Assembly: GCA_019113915.1 (NCBI GenBank)
Contig: DXGM01000035.1
Span: 1 to 64,000, forward strand
DNA: 64,000 nt
Reading direction: 5' to 3'
From: Candidatus Gordonibacter avicola
GTDB lineage: Bacteria > Actinomycetota > Coriobacteriia > Coriobacteriales > Eggerthellaceae
In this document: positions 8,034 through 18,765 of the stretch, piece after piece
Layout: each line of letters begins with the position of its first letter
Numbering within the stretch: the stretch's first letter is position 1
The notes under the pieces: generated by a model
Seen by the model: only the letters and a program-made list of their open reading frames with translations
What the model was told of the DNA's origin: nothing
Database searches by the model: none
Position numbers and translations under genes: made by a program

Positions 8034-8050
8034 GCGCCTGGTGGGTTAGG

Positions 8051-8656
8051 TTACTCGGCGGCGGGTTGGAAGGTGTCGCGGTCGGGGGCGAAGGATTGCA
8101 TGGCTTCTATGGTGCGGGCGAAGAGTTCGTCCAACTCCCAGCCGAGCATCTCGGCGCCGGAGCGAATGACCTCGCGGCTCACGCCAGCGGCGAAGCGCTT
8201 GTCCTTGAACTTCTTCTTCAGCGACTTCACCTCAAAGTCCATGACGCTCTTGCTGGGACGCATGACCACCGCCGCGCCGATAAGGCCTGTAAGTTCTTCG
8301 GTGGCGAACAGGATCTTCTCCATCTGCAACTCGGGCTTGGGCAGCTCGGGGTTGAAGTCGGACGTGTGGCTTTGAATGGCGCGAATGAGTTCGGGAGAAC
8401 CACCAGCGGCCTCAATGTCCTTCGCGGCATAGATGGTATGCAGCTCAGGCTCGTCGTCGTGCTCTTCCCAGTCGAGGTCGTGCAGCAGACCCACGATGCC
8501 CCAGAATTCCTCGTTCTCCGGGTCGTACTCGCGCGCGAAGTAGCGCATGGTCTGCTCCACCGTTTCGGCATGCTCAATGTGGAACGGATCCTTGTTATGC
8601 TCCTTCAACAGCGCAAACGCATCCTCGCGAGAAATCCCCGCCTCCAACGTAGCCAT
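8051..8656 (-). CDS. HD-domain metal-dependent phosphohydrolase
   Basis: 201 residues from the ATG at 8656, chosen because AAAAGGAGGG lies 6 nt upstream; a longer frame to 8698 has no such site. HIEHAETVEQTM (about residue 25) supplies a first His and GLLHDLDWEEHDD (about 55-67) the HD pair, followed by a later His (QSHTSD), the H...HD...H pattern of small HD hydrolases. The family acts on nucleotides or phosphoesters; this subfamily has no assigned substrate that I know. It converges with vapD across repeat A. Confidence 0.8.
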   Translation of the reverse strand: MATLEAGISREDAFALLKEHNKDPFHIEHAETVEQTMRYFAREYDPENEEFWGIVGLLHDLDWEEHDDEPELHTIYAAKDIEAAGGSPELIRAIQSHTSDFNPELPKPELQMEKILFATEELTGLIGAAVVMRPSKSVMDFEVKSLKKKFKDKRFAAGVSREVIRSGAEMLGWELDELFARTIEAMQSFAPDRDTFQPAAE

Positions 8657-8713
8657 AACGCCCTCCTTTTGATTCCAACAGCACATAACTTTTGTCACGA
8701 CGTACTATAAACC

Positions 8714-10066
8714 TTACCGACCTTGGAGAAACCACTTCCATGCAGGCACTACGGAAATGCGCCCTTCTGGTACCTCAATTTCCCGCTCTTCCGTTTTCGT
8801 AATTACCGTACCTTGGCTCAACTTTGTCAGCTGCATGGCTGTCCGAAGGTTCTCGATCTCTCGTTTGTAGCGCTTCGAGGGTAGTGAGTCCAATGAGCCG
8901 AGGTCAGCATCTACTGACACCTGAATTAACTGATGCTGCTCGCAAAGAGCCACATCGCCCACAACAAAATCCACCTCAGGACATCCAGCAGCGCTATAAC
9001 TTGCAATGGCGTTCATTCGGTTCTGGCCAAAGCGCCTCTTCAATTCAATAAATACTGCCGTCTCCAAACGCTGGCCCTCGTCAAGATGACTGGCTGGAGC
9101 CACCGCGAGAGATAACCCGGGATCGACCGAATATACCTTGTAGGAAGATTTCGGATTGTCCTTAATGGATAAGGTGTAGTCACTCACTTTGAACAGGAGG
9201 TGAGCATCCTCTAAATCATCCAAAAGTGCATATAACCGCTCGTCAGAAACAGCGATGCCCGCGCTGCGTAAATCTTTCACTTGCTTATTTACCGAAAACT
9301 TGAGCCCTGTCGACCTGAGAGCAGTGCGCGCAAACCGATCTGCCACGCGAAACGACGCCGTTCCAAAACGCTCAAGCACGTCCTTCGTGACAATCTCAGA
9401 CGCATAACCTTGCAGAAGTCTGACGCGTTCGAGAACTGGTTGTTCCTGAACAGCAGGAAAACCCCCCACTTCAAGATACCTGTCAAATGCCACCTCAAAA
9501 GTCCCACGCTCTTCGGCGGTATAAACCCCATCGCGTTTTTTTGTGCCAATGCCTTTGAATTGACAAAACTCGCGAAAACTCAGCGGCCACATCTCCCACG
9601 AGAGAGAACGACCCCTAAAGTTAGTGGGAATATCAGAAGAAAGCATTTTTGACGACGACCCCGTAAGCACTATGGTGACGTTGTGCTGCTCAGAAATCCT
9701 CCGTACAAAATTTGTCCAGTAAGGAACATCCTGTATTTCGTCAAAAAAGAGATAGCAACCCTCACGTGCCTGCGGCACAAGTTTGTAATACGCATCAAGC
9801 AAATCGGAAAGCACTTGGTCTGAAAAGGGCATGATGCGCTCGTCGTCGAATGAGAAGTGGAACATCCGCTCTTGGCTTACACCTTTACGCTTGAGTTCGT
9901 CCATAAGCTGATACATGAAGAATGTTTTTCCGCAGCGGCGTACACCAATGATGGAGTGGATGATGTTGTGACGCCCCGGTTCAGGGAGCGATAAATCAAA
10001 CCCCTCCCGTGGTGAATAGGGAGGCAACGTGAATTCAAGGTATTCCGCTACAAGCGACTCATACAT
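8714..10066 (-). CDS. AAA ATPase with DUF4143 (archaeal-type ATPase-like)
   Basis: 450 residues. Walker A is IGVRRCGKTFFMYQL (about 40-54) and Walker B CYLFFDEIQDVPYW (about 103-116), followed by sensor VLTGSSSKMLS and the core LSWEMWPLSFREFCQFKG typical of AAA_14/DUF4143 proteins. The C-terminal half (about 225-410) is DUF4143, a PD-(D/E)XK-like region (ELKRRFG...EVDFVVGD). These proteins are widespread and lack a defined role; a link to mobile elements or defence is speculative. It starts just beyond a set of three hairpins that may also hold its -10 box (TATAAT near 10099). Confidence 0.85.
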   Translation of the reverse strand: MYESLVAEYLEFTLPPYSPREGFDLSLPEPGRHNIIHSIIGVRRCGKTFFMYQLMDELKRKGVSQERMFHFSFDDERIMPFSDQVLSDLLDAYYKLVPQAREGCYLFFDEIQDVPYWTNFVRRISEQHNVTIVLTGSSSKMLSSDIPTNFRGRSLSWEMWPLSFREFCQFKGIGTKKRDGVYTAEERGTFEVAFDRYLEVGGFPAVQEQPVLERVRLLQGYASEIVTKDVLERFGTASFRVADRFARTALRSTGLKFSVNKQVKDLRSAGIAVSDERLYALLDDLEDAHLLFKVSDYTLSIKDNPKSSYKVYSVDPGLSLAVAPASHLDEGQRLETAVFIELKRRFGQNRMNAIASYSAAGCPEVDFVVGDVALCEQHQLIQVSVDADLGSLDSLPSKRYKREIENLRTAMQLTKLSQGTVITKTEEREIEVPEGRISVVPAWKWFLQGR

Positions 10067-10074
10067 ATTTGTCC

Positions 10075-10165
10075 AATCTTCTTCGGAAAGCGAAGAAGAT
10101 TATAGCTTATCTTCTTCGGAAAGCGAAGAAGATATGGGTGGTTCTTCTTCGCTTTCCGAAGAAGA
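10075..10165. repeat. Three near-identical hairpins, one inverted
   Basis: Hairpins at 10075-10101, 10109-10133 and 10143-10165 all have the stem CTTCTTCG/CGAAGAAG. The first two have loop GAAAG and the third its complement CTTTC, i.e. inverted orientation. They fill the gap between the permease stop (10171) and the ATPase start (10066). A TATAAT on the minus strand lies between hairpins 1 and 2. They probably terminate the permease transcript. Confidence 0.8.
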
Positions 10166-10170
10166 TGGGG

Positions 10171-11052
10171 TTAAAACACGATGCCGAGAGCGTTGGCGAG
10201 GAGGCCCCAGATGACGCCGGTGGCGTAGAGGCCGGCTACAATGGCGAGGTTTTCTTTGACGTGGCGGTTCGTGCGGAAGAGCACGAGCAGGCCCACGCCC
10301 GCCGACACGAGCAGGCCCGCAAGCATCGCACCCGAACTGAGCACGCCTTCCACGTACAGCTGCGCCACCACGATGCTGGCCGCACAGTTGGGTACGAGGC
10401 CCACCAGCGCCGCGCCGAACACCGCAAGTACTGGGTTCGCGCCGAGGAATTCGCCGATGACGTCCTCCCCCACCACTTCCAGCACGCCGTTCAGCACCAG
10501 CGTGATGATGAACACGAAGATGGTCACTTGAAGCGTGTGCTTGACCGCGCTTTTGAAGATGCCGCCCTCGCCGTCGTGGCAGTGGCAGTGCTCCTGCTCG
10601 CAGAGGTCGTGGATATGTAGCGGCATGTCGATGCGGCGCGCAATGCGCAGGCCCGCATCCACGAGAAAGCCCATCACCATGCCAATGATAATTTTCACGC
10701 CGAGAATTTTCAGAATGACCACGAGCGGCACTTGCTCGGCCAAGAAAATGGGCAGCATCTCGTCTGACGTGGACAAAAACACTGCGAACAGCGTCCCCAG
10801 CGTAATGACGCGCCCCGCCCAAAGTGTTGCCGCCGCAGCGGAGAACCCGCACTGGGGCACCACGCCCACCACCGCACCAATAAACGGCCCCGCCGCGCCC
10901 GCGCGCTGAATAGCCGCCTCGGTTTTGCCGCCAGTCTTGTGCTCAAGCCACTCCATTGCGAGGTAGGTAATAAGTAGAAACGGGATAAGGTACAGCGTGT
11001 CGGCAATCGAGTGCTCAAGCACGTGGCCGATGATATGTAAGGCTTCTTCCAT
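10171..11052 (-). CDS. ArsP_2-type 10-TM putative heavy-metal (manganese) transporter
   Basis: 293 residues with about 8-10 membrane segments in two related halves. The first half has GVVPQCGFSAAAATLWAGRV (about 60) and the second GLVPNCAASIVVAQLYVEGV (about 218), so the protein is an internal duplication with a G-x-V-P-x-C motif in each half. A central cytoplasmic loop carries DLCEQEHCHCHDGEGG, a Cys/His cluster likely to bind metal. This matches my memory of the family annotated as putative manganese transporter or 10TM heavy-metal exporter. The metal is not known. It is followed by three hairpins. Confidence 0.75.
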   Translation of the reverse strand: MEEALHIIGHVLEHSIADTLYLIPFLLITYLAMEWLEHKTGGKTEAAIQRAGAAGPFIGAVVGVVPQCGFSAAAATLWAGRVITLGTLFAVFLSTSDEMLPIFLAEQVPLVVILKILGVKIIIGMVMGFLVDAGLRIARRIDMPLHIHDLCEQEHCHCHDGEGGIFKSAVKHTLQVTIFVFIITLVLNGVLEVVGEDVIGEFLGANPVLAVFGAALVGLVPNCAASIVVAQLYVEGVLSSGAMLAGLLVSAGVGLLVLFRTNRHVKENLAIVAGLYATGVIWGLLANALGIVF

Positions 11053-11133
11053 AGCGATTCATTGTATCCCAACGCGCGCCCAACGCCCGGCGCGTCGCCG
11101 AACGGTCATCAAACCCAAACGCACGCGGGGCGG

Positions 11134-11172
11134 ACAAAGCGACCCCGGATGTTCATCGACACCCAGGGTCGC
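11134..11172 (-). terminator. Terminator of the SLH surface-protein gene
   Basis: On the minus strand GCGACCCTGG ... CCGGGGTCGC forms a stem, followed by TTTGT. It lies 63 nt after the stop at 11235. Confidence 0.65.
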
Positions 11173-11234
11173 TCGATTATTCCGCGAGGGTCTGCCTCAA
11201 GGCCGTCCATCGCAGGACTTTGTCTTACCTCAGC

Positions 11235-14200
11235 TTAGGCAATTTCGTATGCGTCGCTGAAGCGATGCAGGATGGCAGCTGCCTGCTCGCGCAGCGTAGA
11301 GCCCTGAGGCACAAGGTTGCCGTCATCTGTGCCACGGATAAGCTGTTCAGCGTTAGCCCAAGCCATCACGTTCGCTGCCCAGTCGCTTACGCTTTCAGCA
11401 TCGCCGAACTGAGACAGATTGGCGCTGCCTGTTACATCATAGCCCTTAAACGACGAATAGTTGTACAGGATAGCCGCCATCTGCTCGCGGGTAACCGGGT
11501 CGTTCGGGCCAAACGTGTTCGTGTCATCATAACCGTTTACCACACCATTTTCGGCAGCCCAAGCAATTGCGTTGGAGTACCACATGCCAGCCTCCACATC
11601 GCTAAAGGTTGAAGCAGCCTCAGGTGCAACTTCGCCTTCGAGGCGATGCAGAATGGTTACCAGCATGCCACGAGTAAGCGTTTCCTTAGGCGCAAAGGTG
11701 GTGTCGGAGGTGCCCACAATCATGCCCTTGCTAAACACAAATGCGATGTCGTCAAAGAAGATGTTGTCCTTCTCCACGTCGACGAACGGAAGAACGGTTT
11801 CCGTCCACTTCGCATACACCGTGGTGTCAGCCGTCAGCTTGACAGAAGTTACCTTGGTGGAAAGCGCCTCATCAGAATACCAACCCTCAAACGTATAGCC
11901 TTCACGCGTAGGCACAAATTCTGCGAGGTCAACGGTGGTACCAGACGTTTTACTGACAGCATCAATGCTGCTGCCACCATTGGTGTTGAAGGAGAGCTTG
12001 TAGGTGGCAGTCACGCCGCCCGTGCCGGGAACAGAGGTCTTTTTTTCTGCCGCAACGAACGTCGAGAGATGTGTAGTAGAACCCGTAATGATGCCAGTAA
12101 TACGGTCATACTTAATAGTTTCGACGCCCGCATCGCTCAAGGCGTCATTACCCTCAACATAGAACATCTTGGGGTTACGCGCGCCCGTGCCGATATTGAA
12201 GGAGAACTGGATGGGTTTTTCGGTAAGGCCTTCGATAGGAACCGGTGTTGGGTCGGCGGCGTCACCTGTTACAATGGTGACTTCGATAGCACCAAACTTT
12301 GCGCCTGCACTAGGGGCAGATGCGTCGATGCTAGCCTTATCAACCTTGCTCACGTTTACGATTGCAGAAGAACCTGATTTAACCTCTTTTGCGATCTCCT
12401 CAAGAGCCTTGCCTGAAAGCGATACGTTAGCAGCATTGGTCTTGAGTACGACAGCTTCAACCTTTGAAGTACCAGCATCGACAAGCGCGTTTATCGTGGC
12501 CTCGGGAAGCGTAATCACTGCCTTAGTGACATTCTCTACAGGATTACCAGTGTTTTCATCTTCGGCTACGGCATCAATCTTAATCGTAGGTTTGTTTTCT
12601 CCCCCATTTGTTTGAGGAATAGAACTTGAATCAATTGTTACTTCTGCCGTCGTCCCATCGTTCACGGTGACTTCGTTGTCAGTAGCCTTCTTGACAAAAC
12701 TGACCTCGTTTTTGTATGTAGCAGTACCCGTATGCTTTTTAAAAGTATCAGCGTCAAGGGTACTCGAAGTAGTGCCATCGGCTACCTCGACAATGCTAAT
12801 CGTGATATCACCAGACTGGCTTGAAACCAGGAAGTCGAGGCCCTCCTTAAGAAGGGTTTCACCCTTATACACTCCCATCTTGGTATTATCAGAAAATGCA
12901 TTCGCACCATAAGCATAGTTCAGCGCTGGATTTTTTTGCATGATTGCATAGGATTTAGCGCCGTCAAGGTTAGTGAAGTCCAAGTGAGCGAAAGCAAGTT
13001 CCTTGTCACCCGCCACCTTGTATTGGGTCGTACCTTCAATCTGGCTAAACAGGGTGCCGAAGTCACGTACTATATTGAATTCAGTAGAACCCTCTTCGCT
13101 GTTATCCATTACATAGGTAGCAGGATCCACGGTTCCTGATAGTGGAGTATCGATCGTAGCACCCTGAACTGAACCAACCATACTCGGTTTGGTTTCCCCG
13201 AAGTACACCTCATTGGCATTCGCTACGACTGATTTGCCGTCGCTCTGATAGGCTGCGCAGTTTTCGGCAATATAGTCACTCGGGTCAGACGTGAACGTGC
13301 CACCGGTGATTGAAATTTTGCCAGCTTTTTTTGCATCGACCGTATTGTCTTCGGCAATAGCGACCAATCCAGTATAGGTGCCACCTTCGATTGTCACGCT
13401 CGTATTGCCCTTGTAGGCGCTATTATCAACAACCGCGATTGCGTAACCTTGTGTGGAGGTACCATTGGAGTTGGCCTTATGCGTAGGTTCACCCTTATGA
13501 TTACTGGTGAATGTTGGGTCGCCTGTAATAGCGATTGTACCCGACTTCGCCTCGAGGGCCGTCGTACCTTCAATCCTGCCGCCAGAAATATTCAGGGCAC
13601 CCTTCTGAGGATGATAAATACTTACATCCTTCTTAGATTCGACGACTGCGCCGTTATAGATGTTGATTTCCGTTTCCTTATACTTAGCAAGACCGTTGCC
13701 ACTAATTGCGGTTGCTTCGCCCGCCACTGAAATAGTACCGGACAACTCAAGCACCTGTTTGTTATTCTCACCGATGAGTGTAACGCCGTAGCAATGCTCC
13801 GAAGATATCGTGACATCGCTCCCAACGACAAGCTTGGCTACGCTATCGTCGCCGGAAACGAGAATGACTGAACTGCCCGACGCAAATTTGCTGTCTTCCC
13901 CTCCCTTATTGGCAGACACCGTGCCCTGGCCGGTAAGGGTTAAGGTACCGCCATTAACGCGGATGGCGCGACAATCTGTACTCGCAATAGCATACTTGTT
14001 TAGATCGATAGTAAGATTTTTGGTGGTCGTGATGGTTTCGCTCAAAGCTATATCAGCTTGCAAGCTAATGGTAGCGCCGTTTTCCGCTTTATCGATAGCT
14101 TCCCCGAGGCTCGCATAGCCAGTACCACCAATCATGGCAACAGGTTGCCCTGTAACTCCGTCCTCAGTCGCACTATCAAGCGTTTCTAGTGCACTAGTGC

Positions 14201-14310
14201 TTTGAAGGCCCCCCCCCCCCGGCGTTCGCAGCGTAGGCAGCCATGGGCGTTAGGCTCATGAGCATGGTCACGCTGAGAAGAGCGGGAAGTGCTCTACTTC
14301 TAAACTTCAT
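11235..14310 (-). CDS. SLH-domain surface protein, signal peptide out of frame by one base at a poly-G tract
   Basis: The ATG at 14310 (AGGAG upstream) encodes a signal peptide, MKFRSRALPALLSVTMLMSL then TPMAAYAANA, running into four Gly codons made by a 12-G tract. In the sequence given, this frame stops four codons later. With 11 or 14 Gs it would continue into GLQSTSALETLDSATED and the long frame ending at 11235, about 1,020 residues in all. That body has a beta-helix-like N-terminal region (about 40-320), Ig-like stretches, an InlB B-repeat (FNTNGGSSIDAVSKTSG...EGYTFEGWY, near 775-850), and three SLH domains at the C-terminus for binding cell-wall polymer. In the OFF state only an unexported fragment from an internal start could be made. 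Confidence 0.85.
14209..14220 (-). repeat. 12-G homopolymer tract, probable phase-variation switch
   Basis: Twelve C on the plus strand (G on the coding strand) sit at the presumed signal-peptidase site. The present length puts the signal peptide and the mature protein one base out of frame. Confidence 0.8.
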
Positions 14311-14411
14311 GTTTCTCCTTCCATTGATTCTGCTCCAGTTTCTCCCCTACATGACATACCCCAGACACATCACCTCCTTTGAAAAGGGTGTAACAGGCAT
14401 GAACTCATTTA

Positions 14412-14439
14412 AGTATACTCCATGCCTGACGCTTAGCAA
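14412..14439 (-). promoter_or_regulatory. Promoter of the SLH surface-protein gene
   Basis: On the minus strand, TTGCTA and TATACT are separated by 16 nt. The predicted leader is about 95 nt to the ATG at 14310 and contains AAAGGAGGTGATG in addition to the start-proximal AAGGAG. Confidence 0.65.
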
Positions 14440-14486
14440 TAAGTGGTGGTGGGTTTCGGCATTGAGAAACAGGTGAACATACGCAC

Positions 14487-14510
14487 GCGGGGCGGCCGAA
14501 GCCGCCCCGC
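14487..14510 (-). terminator. Strong hairpin between groEL and the SLH gene
   Basis: GCGGGGCGGC-CGAA-GCCGCCCCGC is a perfect 10-bp stem with a tetraloop, with no clear T-run after it. It lies upstream of the SLH promoter and may isolate it from groEL transcription. The rest of 14511-14591 shows nothing else recognisable. Confidence 0.55.
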
Positions 14511-14591
14511 ATTCCGAGTTAGTGTTGTGCGCCCAAGCGCAAGACGCCTGCTGACCACCCCCAGGTTGTTTGATAATTCTCCCAGGTCGTT

Positions 14592-14747
14592 CGTAGTGTC
14601 AGCGAGGAGCGTTCTGGCGCCGAAGATTCGTGGGATCGCGAGGGCGCCGCGTACTTTGGTACGCAAGCCCTCGGGATCGCGCGAAGATTCGGTGCCAGAA
14701 CGCTCCGCAGCGTCGAGTCGTTCCGCCGGCCGGAAGGCCGGCGGAAC
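14592..14747. repeat. Repeat C, copy 1 (structured element downstream of groEL)
   Basis: It aligns with 29713-29870. Conserved blocks are CGTAGT..GTCAGCGAG, TTCGTGGGATCGCG, CGGGATCGCGCGAAG and CGCAGCGTCGAGT. Between them are stems whose bases differ between copies yet still pair. Here stem I is GAGCGTTCTGGC/GCCAGAACGCTC, stem II GCGTAC/GTACGC with AGGGC/GCCCT, and stem III CCGCCGGCC/GGCCGGCGG. It begins 4 nt after the groEL stop codon. Confidence 0.8.
14720..14747 (-). terminator. Terminal hairpin of repeat C acting as groEL terminator
   Basis: The stem GTTCCGCCGGCC/GGCCGGCGGAAC with a TTCC loop follows the groEL TAA by 4 nt on the minus strand. It lacks a T-run, so termination strength is uncertain. 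Confidence 0.5.
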
Positions 14748-14751
14748 AAAA

Positions 14752-16401
<1,650 letters not shown>

Positions 16402-16491
16402 TCAACTGCGTTGTTGTTACCTGAGGGAATGTTCGGCTGTGTGCCGAAAACGGGCGGCGCGATGGTCGCCTTTACGCTTCAACCTGCGGAT

Positions 16492-16779
16492 TTATTCGAA
16501 GACCGCGTACAGATCGTCGGCGCGCAGGATCATGACATCCTCGCCGTCGATGTGCACTTCGGTTCCACCGTACTTGCCGTACAGCACCTTGTCGCCCACC
16601 TTCACGGGCACAGGCACCAGCTTGCCGTCCTTGTCCATCTTGCCTTCGCCCACCGCGAGCACTTTGCCCGTCTGGGGCTTTTCCTTCGCCTCGGTCGCGA
16701 GATACAGACCGGATGCCGTCGTCTCCTCAGCCTCGTCCTGCTTGATGATGACGCGATCACCCAATGGTTTCAAATTCAT
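16492..16779 (-). CDS. groES: Co-chaperonin GroES (Hsp10)
   Basis: 95 residues. It starts MNLKPLGDRVIIKQDEAEET and contains the mobile-loop region ASGLYLATEAKEKPQTGKV and the barrel motif VKVGDKVLYGKYGGTEV. It forms the heptameric lid of the GroEL chamber. It is the first gene of the operon, preceded by GGAAGGAAG and by a promoter with a CIRCE operator. Confidence 0.98.
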   Translation of the reverse strand: MNLKPLGDRVIIKQDEAEETTASGLYLATEAKEKPQTGKVLAVGEGKMDKDGKLVPVPVKVGDKVLYGKYGGTEVHIDGEDVMILRADDLYAVFE

Positions 16780-16861
16780 AACGCTTCCTTCCTTCCGTCC
16801 GTCTCATGTCCGAAACTGGTTGAACACGTTTGCTCATTTAACCACTCGATTGTCTTGACTG

Positions 16862-16888
16862 CTAGCACTCAGAGGTAACGAGTGCTAA
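16862..16888. promoter_or_regulatory. CIRCE operator (HrcA binding site)
   Basis: CTAGCACTC-N9-GAGTGCTAA has one mismatch to the consensus TTAGCACTC-N9-GAGTGCTAA. It lies directly downstream of the -10 box, so HrcA binding would block initiation; heat relieves this in known systems. hrcA itself is not in the window. Confidence 0.95.
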
Positions 16889-16898
16889 ACAGTGCGTT

Positions 16899-16926
16899 AT
16901 CATAGCAGCCCTGTCACTGAATGCAA
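16899..16926 (-). promoter_or_regulatory. groESL promoter
   Basis: On the minus strand, TTGCAT and TATGAT are 16 nt apart, with CIRCE starting 10 nt after the -10 box. Confidence 0.8.
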
Positions 16927-17012
16927 GCGAATTTGAGAAAATGTGAGCGTCCTTGACTAAGGTTGTACCGAATCGCCAAACTTTCGCCACATTTCGTTCG
17001 AGCGGGCGAAGG

Positions 17013-17849
17013 CTAGCGGGGTTCCTTTGCGTACGCGAGAAGCGCGCCCGAACCTGAGCGCAGATTGGCTACTACCTTCCCCAGCTCCTCCGCAGCGGTG
17101 AGCGCCATCTCAGCGCCCTGGGGGGTGAGCCCAACTTTCTGTACGTAGTCTTCGCTGACGTATCCCGCGCTGAATCCGGCGAAGAGTTTGTTGCGCAAGC
17201 GCGTCACCAGTTTGGACACTTCCGCAGGCTCAACGCGCAGGGCGTCGGCCATAAACTCGAAGGAAGCGGTAACGCGGTGGAGCCTCAGCAGTACGAGGCA
17301 TTGGGCTTCCGTGAACGCGAGGCCAGTGACGGGCAGACCCACCTCGTCCCAGCGCTGTATCAAACCCATGAGCGCGATGAGACACGCGGGGGTGAGCATC
17401 GTATGACAGCAGGGGTCGAATTCCAGATCACTCACACCCAAGCGGCCCGCCGCCAGACTGAGCGCCTTGGCCATGCCTTCCACCCCTTCGAGCAAGCGGG
17501 CGCGCTCGGCGGCCTCTTCCAGGCACTGATACGCCACCTCAAACCCGGTGGTAAGTGTTGCGCTGGCCCGGTCTGTCTCACGCAGTTGCAGATTTCGACG
17601 ACCGGCGTGGGCGTAGGACTTTTCCACCAAGCCGTTGTGCGCAAGTTCGCTGGCCGCAAGGCTGGCGGCGCGGCCCGAGACGAAGACATGGGGCGGAAAC
17701 GCCGCCAAGGGAAGCGTTCCTTCATGCGAATGCACGGACGCCAAGAGGCAAAACGCTTTCAGCGAAATGCCGCACGCCTGATCGAGCCCACGCTGAAGCG
17801 ACCGGCGTGCGTCGTCCACCGCCGTAGCCGCGTGCAGCGTCACTTCCAT
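17013..17849 (-). CDS. Tandem winged-helix (MarR-like) regulator, unassigned
   Basis: 278 residues with no signal or membrane segment. Two regions look like MarR winged helices. The first (about 25-110) has ISLKAFCLLASVHSHEG...SLAASELAHNGLVEKSYAH...NLQLRETDR. The second (about 180-270) has FTEAQCLVLLRLHRVTASFE...EVSKLVTRLRNKLFAGF...KVGLTPQGAEMA. A Cys pair (CC at about 150) lies between them. One chain would thus carry both wings that MarR proteins usually provide as a dimer. Ligand and target are unknown. The start lacks a strong ribosome site, so the N-terminus is uncertain. Confidence 0.6.
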   Translation of the reverse strand: MEVTLHAATAVDDARRSLQRGLDQACGISLKAFCLLASVHSHEGTLPLAAFPPHVFVSGRAASLAASELAHNGLVEKSYAHAGRRNLQLRETDRASATLTTGFEVAYQCLEEAAERARLLEGVEGMAKALSLAAGRLGVSDLEFDPCCHTMLTPACLIALMGLIQRWDEVGLPVTGLAFTEAQCLVLLRLHRVTASFEFMADALRVEPAEVSKLVTRLRNKLFAGFSAGYVSEDYVQKVGLTPQGAEMALTAAEELGKVVANLRSGSGALLAYAKEPR

Positions 17850-18024
17850 AGACGCTTCGGCTTGCTGCGTTTCTTCGTCGCGTTTGACGGCCGTCTCCTC
17901 TCCTTCGGTGCCGCTTTAGCTGTGCCTTATGAAACTCGGACTATATCACACACGCATATAATTATAGCTGAGGTTAGCAAAAGATGAGTGATAAACGATG
18001 GTATACCGCCGAAGGCCGGTGCCT

Positions 18025-18765
18025 TTACCGTATAGAGGGGCGAACCAAACCGCCTTCGTAAGCCCTCACCACGAGCTGTGCGCGGTCGTGAGCCTCCAGC
18101 TTCGCCATGACGCGAGCCAGGTGGGTTTTCACCGTGGCGGGAGAGATGAACAGATCCTGCCCTATTTCGTCGTTCGTGAGGCCGCGCGCCACCAGCGTGA
18201 GGATTTCACGTTCGCGCTCGGTGAGCGCAGACAGGCTTCCGGCAGCGGTAGCGGGCGACACCGCGGGGCGCGAGCGCACGAAGGTTTCCACGAGGCGGCG
18301 CATGACCGAGGGCTGAATGAGCGCGTCACCTGCGGCTACTACGCGCACGGCCGAAGCGATGTCATCGGGTTCGGCGTCTTTCAGCAGAAAGCCGCCTGCG
18401 CCCGCGGCCAGAGCGTCGTACACGTATTCGTCGATGTCAAACGTCGTGAGAATGAGCACGCGCACGTCGGCAAGCGCGGGGTCGCTCGTGATAGCGCGCG
18501 TGGCCTCGATGCCATTTTTGTGCGGCATGCGAATGTCCATGAGCACCACGTCGGGGTGCAGACGCCGCGCCAACTCCACCGCTTCCTCACCGTCGCGCGC
18601 CTCGCCCACAATGGTGAACCCGTCGTAGGACGACAGGATGAGACGAAACCCACTGCGCACGAGGTCTTGATCGTCGGCCACCACCAAACGCAGGGGCTGC
18701 TCATCCGCGGCGCGGGGCCACGTATCCTTCGTCTGCGCGTGCGCTTCGCTCATACGACGTTCCAT
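18025..18765 (-). CDS. NarL/LuxR-type response regulator
   Basis: 246 residues. The receiver domain (about 25-140) has LRLVVADDQDLVRSGFRLIL, phospho-acceptor Asp in HPDVVLMDIRMPHKNG, and the conserved Lys in FLLKDAEPDD. The C-terminal LuxR helix-turn-helix (about 180-240) is LTEREREILTLVARGLTNDE followed by ISPATVKTHLARVMAKLEAH. Its start codon overlaps the kinase stop (TGATG), so the pair is translationally coupled. Targets are not evident. Confidence 0.93.
   Translation of the reverse strand: MERRMSEAHAQTKDTWPRAADEQPLRLVVADDQDLVRSGFRLILSSYDGFTIVGEARDGEEAVELARRLHPDVVLMDIRMPHKNGIEATRAITSDPALADVRVLILTTFDIDEYVYDALAAGAGGFLLKDAEPDDIASAVRVVAAGDALIQPSVMRRLVETFVRSRPAVSPATAAGSLSALTEREREILTLVARGLTNDEIGQDLFISPATVKTHLARVMAKLEAHDRAQLVVRAYEGGLVRPSIR

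Noticed and set aside
11235-14135. SLH protein starting at the internal ATG at 14135
   Set aside because: That start has no ribosome site and no signal peptide, whereas the promoter, ribosome site and signal peptide upstream are clear and only one base out of frame.
14592-14747. Repeat C considered as an integron attC site because it is palindromic and follows a stop codon
   Set aside because: The ends are GTTCCG/CGGAAC rather than GTTRRRY/RYYYAAC, and there is no integrase or cassette array.
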